Below are positions 56,000 through 64,000 of a stretch of DNA of 64,000 nucleotides, in pieces; the stretch's first letter is position 1, and each line of letters begins with the position of its first letter. This DNA comes from Atriophallophorus winterbourni. Lineage: Eukaryota > Platyhelminthes > Trematoda > Plagiorchiida > Microphallidae. Under the pieces are notes generated by a model, which saw only the letters and a program-made list of their open reading frames with translations, was not told where the DNA came from and searched no databases. The position numbers and the translations under genes were made by a program. The stretch lies in assembly GCA_013407085.1 (NCBI GenBank), contig JACCGJ010001620.1, forward strand, positions 1 through 64,000, written 5' to 3'.

Positions 56000-56950
56000 T
56001 GTCGGGAACACTACACCCATGTATGAATTATCCAGACAGTAAATGAATCAGGAATTGCATCCGAAAATTTGTGAGCCTACAAAAATGTATGCGAAACGCG
56101 GAACGAACGAAATAATGTTGTTAAAATTTGCGAGCAAATCATTGTATATGATTAAGATTAACAAAGCACAAGCCTTATCCAGGCAAAGTGCTGCACAAAT
56201 AGCGACTGCAATTGGGCTAAAATACCGTCAGGTTGTCCAGGGCTAGATAGATATGAGAATATAAATAGAAAAACTAGTGTAACCGACTGGTATGTGATAC
56301 CAAAGTACTTGTAACGATGAGTGCAACCAAAATCAGGAATGAAGTTCAGCCCGTTCAGAATGTTTGACTATAAACAATCATAAAGGCCTATATTGCGCCA
56401 ATCGACTGCAATTTGGAGTCAAATGTGCCCCTGCCATATTCCAGCAAGTGGTGGACAAAATCTAGTCAGGTTTTGATTTTGCGAGGTCATATCTTGATGA
56501 TAGGATTATTGTCAGTCGCAAAAACGACAACAACACATTCGGAGTTGGTTTTTAAACGGTTAGTTGAATATGGATACCATGTCAAGAGTGAAAATTGTTC
56601 ATTCGGTATGCCTCAGATTACAAATGTCGGAAAATTCATACATAGTATGGGAAGAAGGCCTCATCCGTCGAAGATTGCTTCCATATACAAAATGCCGGCA
56701 CCTTCCAACAAAGCAACCCTAATGTCCTTTTGTGTTTGGTTAATTACTATCACAACTTTGTACCTAACATGTATGAACTACGAGTGCCACTCAATAATCT
56801 ACTGACACAGACTGCTTCATGGGCAAATTTTCACCCTATGTACCGACCATAAGCTACTTCTTTCAATCTTCGAATATATAAGTGGGATCCTAGTTCACAA
56901 AGCAAATCGATTACAACGCTGGGCCACGATACTCATATCTGTCTAGGCCT
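56000..56950 (+). mobile_element. Ty3/gypsy-like reverse-transcriptase fragment (unit B)
   Basis: The frames include CPCHIPASGGQ-like, SYLDDRIIV at about 56490-56515 in one frame, FKRLVEYGYHVKSENCSFGM, VGKFIHSMGRRPHPSKIASI and PAPSNKATLMSF. The YLDD box is better kept than in the unit A copy at 19560-20490. Frames are broken. Confidence 0.78.
56167..56255 (+). repeat. Short dispersed repeat (~95 bp), copy 2
   Basis: Matches 19640-19735 inside the duplicated gypsy fragment, with about a dozen differences. Confidence 0.5.
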
Positions 56951-57046
56951 GGGCAACCTGACAATATCTTAGCCCACGTACAGTCTCTGACTGTGCGGCA
57001 CTTTGCCTGGATCAGGCTTGTGCTTTCATACATACATAGATACATA
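56936..57046 (-). repeat. Short dispersed repeat (~95 bp), copy 3, reverse
   Basis: Same repeat in the opposite orientation, followed by an ATAC-rich run ('catacatacatagatacatac'-type). Unit A lacks it at 20405-20418, so it inserted, or was lost, after duplication. Confidence 0.55.
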
Positions 57047-57616
57047 CTTCATCCTCAAATTCTTGAATAAAAAGAGTTTAGGGCACGAAGATTTGTTGTC
57101 AAGACTAACCGCTTAACAGAGTAACAACAGCCCAGAAGTAGAGATAAGAATAGCTAACGTCAGCATCCGAAACAAGCCATATAAGAAAAGGTTAGCTCAA
57201 CTGATTCAGTTCGACTTTCCCTATCGATGAATCAGAGGAGACCCTATACTACTTAACAAAGTATTCCATGCACGAAACTATGAATTACATGATCATTTCA
57301 CGCGAAGAGATACAAGAAATTATCGTACCTGAACGGTCGAAGGTATTTTTATTCTGTCCATGTCTGTTTTGCTTGAAACAGTTTACCCTATACCGTTGCT
57401 CACTCCAAAACCTTGCATGAATTTAAAACGAAATAAGACGACTTTATATTGAATAAATCGTTTCTCAAACACTTATATACTGCTTATTCTAATTCCTTAT
57501 CTTGTTCATACGCATAGATTTTAAATTTGACCATCCTATGGTTGACGTTAAGCTTGTTGCTTTTCAGACGATTAAAAACACTGAATTATGTTGAATTAAA
57601 CAGGAATCCTGGACTC

Positions 57617-59255
57617 AGCCGTATGAATTGACAGCATGAAAATCTGCTGTGAAAACACCAATATACAAAGGTTGCTGTCGTTCACATGTAGCAAATTACA
57701 GGCCCGTTACGGTGCTCCCCTGCATCTCGAAAATGATGGAGCGCATCCTAACTGAGTTTATTGTGGCTCACCTTGAAACTGAAGGATGTTTATCAGCAGT
57801 GCAGCATGGGTTTCGCCTAAACAGATCTTGTGTCTCAAATTTATTCTTCACTTTGGACGATTAGACAACGTCTATTGACCTAGGATACTTGTTGTAGACT
57901 GACCACTACAATAACGTCCCACGAAGGTAGGAGAAAACGCACAGGAGAATGACGATTTATCGCGGTAGCCGAAACGTGTACGAAGATACAGAGGAGCAAT
58001 CGCGGAACACGCGTGAACGGATACTAAATCAAGGTCAACTGTTTTTAGGTACAGTAAAACTAAGTTGTTACACACTCCGTTCACGCCTGTTATATTGAGG
58101 TATCAAAGGAATTCGATAAGGTCAATCACAACCTGCTTCTGCGAATCTAGTGTAATATGGGATAACAGAAACCTTATTATCGTGGATAACGGATTATCTG
58201 CCCGATTAGCATGTGAGAGTCCGCATTGATTGCGTTCTATCAAAAAGTAATAATGTCACCAGCGGCGTACCTAAAGGTTCAATGCTCGGGCCTATCCTTT
58301 TCTTGGTATACATAAATGATATGGCGCAGGTGGTACGATGTAAAATGGCACTTTTTGCTGATACCATAAAAAATGGAAGCAAATCCGATCGATTGAAGAT
58401 TGTTTGATACTGCAAGAGAATTTGGATGACCCGTATAACTGGTCTCAACGAAATCGATGGGTTTCAACATAAATAAATGTACAATGTTACAACCTGGCCG
58501 GCAATACGAGCATATATATAATCTTGGACATGAAAACTTGACTTGGACCAGCGCTGAGAAAGATCTCGGTATCTGGAATACTAATAACCCGAAATTGAGT
58601 ATTCATTGCCAGAATGTGCTAAACATGGCAAGCGGTATTTTGGGTATGCAGCGGAGAATACTTACATCCATCCGACAATAGAATAAACTATCTCAGTTTG
58701 GGCACCGTGGCTGCGTAAAGACTTTGAAATGCTTTATAAAATTTCCCAGCGGGCGACGAAGCTACTTGATGAGATGTAGCACATATATTACGATCAGCGA
58801 ATGGTCATGCCGGGATTGACAGACTTTGCACAAAGGAGAGTAAGGAGCAACATGATCCTTACATATAAAATACTGCGGATGGAAAATCACCCTCTCGGCT
58901 AATTGATAAAAGTTAGTTCCCCTAAGAATACACGGAGTCACTCAAGTTGTCTCATTATGCCGCAATCAAGACTCGATTGTAGACGTCATTTCTTCTCGGT
59001 GCATATTTGCTTTCTGTGGAATTCACTATCACTGCATATTGTGAACGCTCTTACGATCCTTGATTTCAAATCGAACCTGGATGCTTATATCAAACAGCAC
59101 TCCACTATCGACCCTGTATATAGACCGCATATGAACCAACACAAACCAAACACCTCAATAGAATTTTGTTTGTATCCTTAGTTTTTATAGCTGTCTTCCA
59201 ATGGTACATATAAAGCCATTGCTTTTTTTTAAATAAAATCATGATTCTTGATTCT
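57617..59255 (+). mobile_element. CR1-like element, 5'-truncated (unit B)
   Basis: Copy of 20990-22625 with the same stops and the same ALFADT in place of FADD. Differences are few, for example near 58125 and 59105-59126. It ends in the GATTCTTGATTCT tail. Confidence 0.82.
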
Positions 59256-59713
59256 AGAAAAGCATTGCTCAGAGTTATGCTTATGGACCAAATAGAAACG
59301 TTTGTCAGAGAATGTCACAGGTGTTGCATGACTGCCAAAATGCCTCCCAAATGTGACCAAATCTCATTGCCAATGCCAGAAGGCAAATGGTTGCGAATCT
59401 ATGTTGATTTTGCAGGTCCAATGGAAAGTATATATTACTTCATCGTCATTGATGTGTATTCGAATTAGCCCGAAGTGTTTCCAATAAGAGTTGCTTTAAC
59501 TCAATCGGTGCTAAGCAGTTTGAAAAATATATTCACGAAGTTTGGAATACACGAGACCATTGTGACCGACCAGGGCTCACAATTAACAGCTACAGAGTTC
59601 GAGCAGTTTAGCGGCACATGGGAATAAAACATGTATGCGCACCCGCCTACAACCCTCAGTCAAACGGACAGGTTGATAGAGTGGGTATATTAAAACAAAC
59701 AAAAGCCAAAACA
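59256..59713 (+). mobile_element. Ty3/gypsy-like integrase fragment (unit B)
   Basis: Copy of 22626-23084: RECHRCCMTAKMPPKCDQ, YVDFAGPMESIYYFIVIDVYSN-stop, VTDQGSQLTATEFEQF, NPQSNGQVDRVG. The zinc-finger Cys (CHRCC) reads Phe in unit A. It ends where 1.27 kb present in unit A is missing. Confidence 0.82.
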
Positions 59714-60680
59714 AAGGTAGGTGTTCAGGTGGATGATCCACCGTATGCAGAATGCTGATCTGCAGGATAAAGTCAATCCTGACACCACGGTTCGTAAAGT
59801 CAAATAGGTTCAGAGTTGCAATCCTCTCCTCGTATGGCCTGTTGTTTAGTTCGGTCAACATTTTTGTAGCGCGGTGTTATACGTGTTGAAGCAAGGTCAT
59901 GTCCTTTTGTAACCTTGGGGACCATGATTGAACAGCCTACTCCATTGTTGGACTGATATTGGTGTTCATTACCCGTAGGAGTATCTGCTTTGTGAAGCTA
60001 CCGTAGATCCTACTGAGCACTGCTAAGATTTGGTAGGACTTTTTGTATACCACAGAGCACTGCCGTGGAGACTTCAAGTAACTGCCTATCCACACACCCA
60101 GGTCTTTCTTTTCCGTAGCCAATGAAAGATGCTGAGATCCCAGAGGGTATGCGAATTCGAAGGATTTACCGACGTTTAACATTTTACTTTGTAACTTCTA
60201 CTGAGTTGGATAGTGCCCCATCAACTATAACCCTGATTACTCTACCAGTCAAGTAATCCTGTATCCAGGCCAATTATCGTCAACCCAGCCCGAGCAGTTC
60301 CAATTTCTGTAGCAGTATGTTGTGGTACACCCAGATGTCTCTCACATTTTACAGACTTGATAGAATTACCGTCAAGAATGTACGTCCGCATAATGGAACC
60401 AGGTCCTTTGTAGATAGCTGCACACTTCGTTGGATTTATTGGTAATGGCCAGTGGTTTGACCAGTCTAGTATCTGATTTAATTTCCTGTGTAAGACTTCC
60501 CCGTCAGCACTTATACCAACCGCGCCCCACATTTTAGGTCGTCAGCAAAAAGCAAACAGTTTACATTCAATACGTTGGGCAGATCATTAACAAACACTTT
60601 GAACAAAAATGGTTCGAGAACTGAACCCTGTGATTAAGCATGACGTGGCCAGCGTAACATTGGATGGGATTCAATTTTCC
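59714..60680 (-). mobile_element. CR1-like C-terminal region, rearranged (unit B)
   Basis: Copy of 24358-25310: GEVLHRKLNQILDWSNHWPL at the high end, MLNVGKSFEFAYPLGSQHLS with KKDLGVWIGSYLKSPRQCSV, then NNRPYEERIATLNLFDFTNRG. Confidence 0.72.
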
Positions 60681-61100
60681 TCCACTTGGTTAACTCTTCC
60701 GTTGATGAAATCTTCGATGTCCCAGTGTGTGAAATCAAGGAATAAAGCAATTTATGTGTAAGCAATTAAATAGTTGTGACAATATTTTCCAGTTATTTAG
60801 TCCATATTTCAATTCGATGTGCGAAATCGCGTAGTGGATTGTCAGATCATTTTGATCTCACAGCATATATAAATTTTCTTCTTTATTTTGATCCATTCTA
60901 CAAAAATAACTAACTGGGTTTGACTGAAAGTTTTCCAGTTCGAAGTTGTTGAATAAATTTAAAATAGTGTAAAATAACTGACTAATTTTATACATCTTAG
61001 CATTTACCAAGATGTACACTTGATCACCGACTCTAAATTATTAGTAATTTACTCCAGTTTGTGAGTTTAAATTGATCTTCTGGAAATCGTTTCATCTTTC
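60681..61100. other. AT-rich stretch, nothing recognised (unit B)
   Basis: Copy of 25311-25739. Confidence 0.4.
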
Positions 61101-61612
61101 TGGTCGAAGTATAGGTTGAGAAGACTTACTGGCGTCGGGCTGACTCATTTCAATTGAAACACACGACGGATGATGCGACGTTTGCTCTAGCGAGCCGTCT
61201 TGCTGTGCCATCGTGTCATGGTCAGCACATCAAGACTAGAAGATAGCGATTCATGACTTGCTAGTTCGACCCTAAACGAAAAAATGTGCGCGATTCGTGC
61301 TACAAACCGCAACCTTCAACCACAGTCTTAATCTGATACTCTAGTTGAATGATTCACTTCAGCACTGTGTTGCCATCCAGCCGATCCAGCAAATGCGTAC
61401 GTAAACTATATTTGAGAAGACGTGCGAGCGTCTGGCTGACTAATCTACGATGAAACGTACGCTCGCTAATGCGTCGTTTACTCTAGCAACCCGCCTTGCT
61501 GTGCTATCGTGTCAAGGTCAGCACATCAAGCTAGCGATCCACGACTTGCTAGCTAGATATTAAAAACAAAAATGTGTACAATTCACACTTCAAACCACAG
61601 CCCTCGTGTTTT
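61101..61612 (+). repeat. Two diverged ~305-bp direct repeats (unit B)
   Basis: Copy of 25740-26261, with a 10-bp deletion near 61360. Confidence 0.58.
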
Positions 61613-61764
61613 ATGCCACTGTTGGATACAGTATACAAGCGCAACTTGTTTACCATTATTCCACTGTTTCAAGCGCATTTGGATCCTGACCCTTCTGTCC
61701 CTACCTGATGAGTCCAAATAGCACAAAACCGCGCGTGGGGTGTGTGTGTGTGTGATGGAGATGT
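61613..61764 (+). repeat. Smα-like repeat with degenerate hammerhead, copy 4
   Basis: CTGATGA at 61705-61711, then GTCC/GCAC (one mismatched pair) with AAATA loop, then AAAACC. Here A9 of the core is kept, unlike copy 1 at 26353; G12 is A. Confidence 0.58.
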
Positions 61765-62945
61765 ATGCATTGGAGATGTATGGATATGTTTTATGTCACT
61801 TTGTTAACAGAACTGCAAGAATTTCGCGGAACTGAGATGAATCCCGTTTTTGTGACTAAAGTCTCCGGACAGCCGAATCGTGGAAAGATTTCTTGGAATT
61901 TCTTGATTGTTGACCTGATTGTAGCGCTTGTCATGGGAAGCACCTCAGGCCATTTACTTTATCAGTCTACAATTAGAAAATAGGATGTTTCAACGAAGGG
62001 TCCAGAAACATCGAGATGGATCCCTTACCGGGCTAGCTTTGGGGTCGGTCACGAATGTAGTTTGCATTTCATAGGCGATTTTAAGTTCGATTGAACTTTG
62101 TAACATGAACAAGTAATAGTCTCAATATGCGAGTCCTTAAACGACCAATAGACGTAATATCGTGGCCGGGACTTCATTCGGTTGATTCAAAGTGCTTCGA
62201 AACCTCATTTTGTAATGTTTGGGGGATAACCACACGATTTGCAAATATTAGGCATTCGTCCACAGTAGACAATTCATGACTACGCTTCCGAAATCTTTGG
62301 AGCTCAGCATCTTCGACGGTTTTAGGGTCAGCTGGATCTGTGTCCTTAGCACACTCGTTGGAGTAAAGGGTCCTCTCGTGTTGCTTGTTAACTGGTTTGC
62401 TCAGTGATGTATATGCGAATACTTATCTGACATCTAGCACCAAATTTGCTTGGGCCACAGTTTATTCATCCTTTTTGTTTACTTTCCCTATCAAACGTGA
62501 GAGTATTGTTCACCACGTCTGTAAACTGTTATCCGTATACACCAGAATAACATTTTTTGAGGCTAAAACAGCTTGTGGATTGTGATCGGTCAGCAGTGTG
62601 TACGTTCGCCCGTGTGGCATTTAGTGGAATTTCTGTACGGAAAAGATGATAGCTAGTGATTCCTTCTCAATTTGACCGTAGTTTTGTTCTGCTGGGATTA
62701 GAGATCGCTAGCATTAGCAACAACGTTTTGAATTCCTTCAGGGAAAACGTGATATGACGGCTCCAATCCCATAGCTGAATACGTATGATGCCACTTCGAT
62801 GGGCAATTTAGGTTCTAGGTGTGTAAAAAGAAGGTTCGAAGTCAAGACTGCATTGATTCTATCAAACGCGTTTGTAGCCTTACCTAAGTACGATTACGTG
62901 ATATCTTGATTAAACAGGTCGTCTAAAGTGAGCAGTCACAAACAA
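61765..62945 (-). mobile_element. Ty3/gypsy-like RNase H-integrase fragment (unit B)
   Basis: Copy of 27216-28385; the integrase C-terminal part is missing because of the deletion at about 61772. DTDPADPKTVEDAELQRFRK and RVVIPQTLQNEV are still readable on the minus strand. Confidence 0.68.
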
Positions 62946-63375
62946 GTTGTTACTAACTCTTAGCCAAAATGTCAAGAACTTGTATGTCTCTTTTGCAAAC
63001 GTCGTTGTAATGCAAGTGCGGTCTGCCAAATAATTGATTTCTTGATTTTAACTCACCATAGAGTAGGTCTTTTGAATAAGACCATTTACCATCCTGTAAA
63101 AATGACGCTGTCGACGTAGACTTCGCTTTCGGAGAAGGATGGACATTATCTGAATACCAGCTTTAGAAAGCATTTCAGCATTCGTCAACCTGTTAATCCA
63201 ATATATGGTCAAGATACGCCGGATGCTTCGTAAATGATAAACATTTAGCTCCCATTCGTATATTGTGTGAATGGTCTAGGTTTCTCTGCCATAAAATAAA
63301 GCATTTATTATGCACGCGTTGTATACCATCAGCTCCGCATTTACAGTCAACTTGCGGTTGACTTACATCTTGCTA
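62946..63375 (-). mobile_element. RTE-like C-terminal remnant (unit B)
   Basis: Copy of 28386-28802; the upstream 180 bp (28803-28982) are missing. Confidence 0.62.
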
Positions 63376-63459
63376 ATACAGATTGTCAACCCAAATTCTT
63401 TGCATGGACACTGCTTTTATAGCACAAAGTTCGTTATTTCTAGAATGACAATTACATTG

Positions 63460-64000
63460 AGTAAATTTGAAAATCTCCCAAAAATCAATAGGGACAGTGA
63501 CATACTGCATGGTTCGTCATAAACTCATTGAGTTTAGAAGCAAAAATCCCGTTTTCTGCCATACTGTCATTAACAGACCTGATATGTTTCCATATTTTAA
63601 TATCATCGGCAAATAGTATCAAGTTGCATCCAATATCCTCTACTCTATTGTTCATATACACCAAGAATAAAAGAGGTCCATGCACCGAGCCTTGAGGAAC
63701 TCCACTTGTGACGTCTATTCTGTTAGCCAAGGTGATGTCAACGGGAACTTGAAGGTGTCTATCCCTTATACAATTCAGAAGGATTACCGTAATTCCCTAT
63801 GCTTCGAGCTTTTCAATTAAAATGTCATGGTCGATTCTATCGAAAGCATTATAAATGTGGATTTAGCAAGCATGTACAGCCTCACCATCATCTACTGCCT
63901 TGGGGTTACACTCCATCGTGCATGATATCTTTTCTTGGAAGTACAACTTCTCTTGGATGACAAATTTGTTTACTTTTTTCTAAAATAGAATGTTTCCCAG
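63460..64000 (-). mobile_element. CR1-like palm fragment, continuing past the window
   Basis: Copy of 29100-29640: SGVPQGSVHGPLLFLVYMNN and LILFADDIKIWKHIRSVNDS. Confidence 0.78.

Larger units (their letters stand above)
57045..64000 (+). repeat. Near-identical long direct repeat, copy B
   Basis: Matches 20418-29640 with three missing segments (joins at about 59713, 61772 and 63360). It runs off the window end. Confidence 0.9.

Overview
The window is eukaryotic DNA, most likely from a trematode flatworm and quite possibly a schistosome relative. Four things point there: split genes with GT-AG introns; dense decayed CR1-like and RTE-like non-LTR and Ty3/gypsy-like retroelements; a tandem satellite carrying hammerhead ribozymes; and short Smα-like repeats with fossil hammerheads. 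Schistosome satellites with hammerheads are established knowledge. The species assignment is inference. No rRNA, tRNA, CRISPR array or bacterial-type operon was found.

Layout. 1-716: 3' half of a CR1-like element (minus). 717-3341: an array of about 307-bp units, each with a hammerhead motif (nine in all). 3342-6452: a dead RTE-like element (minus). From about 6.5 kb to the end the window looks like two collinear units in direct orientation: unit A about 6.5-29.6 kb, unit B about 29.5-64.0 kb. Each holds, in order, CR1 ORF1/endonuclease remains, a CR1 reverse-transcriptase piece, a glycoside hydrolase family 27 (GH27) gene on the minus strand, more CR1 remains, a gypsy RT piece, a CR1 inserted next to a gypsy integrase, hammerhead-bearing repeats, an oppositely oriented gypsy RNase H/integrase fragment, an RTE C-terminus and a CR1 end. 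Unit B is longer because of later insertions.

The only host protein-coding genes recognised are the two GH27 copies. Copy 2 (35309-42761) keeps three open exons with matching splice sites. Copy 1 (10768-14558) is a pseudogene, with a nonsense codon in its first visible exon and a 660-bp retroposon in its second. Both copies lack the two catalytic aspartates of alpha-galactosidase/alpha-N-acetylgalactosaminidase, so the lineage looks like a GH27 pseudoenzyme. The first intron of copy 2 holds a CR1 element with a 14-bp target-site duplication. That CR1 is itself interrupted by a miniature LTR element with a 5-bp target-site duplication.

Most promising for follow-up: the hammerhead satellite (a candidate metazoan retrozyme or circular-RNA source), the GH27 pseudoenzyme, the gag-only miniature LTR retrotransposon with a doubled capsid segment, and the short RTE-derived retroposon with an AAT tail. 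Repeat boundaries are by-eye estimates unless a target-site duplication or LTR edge is given.
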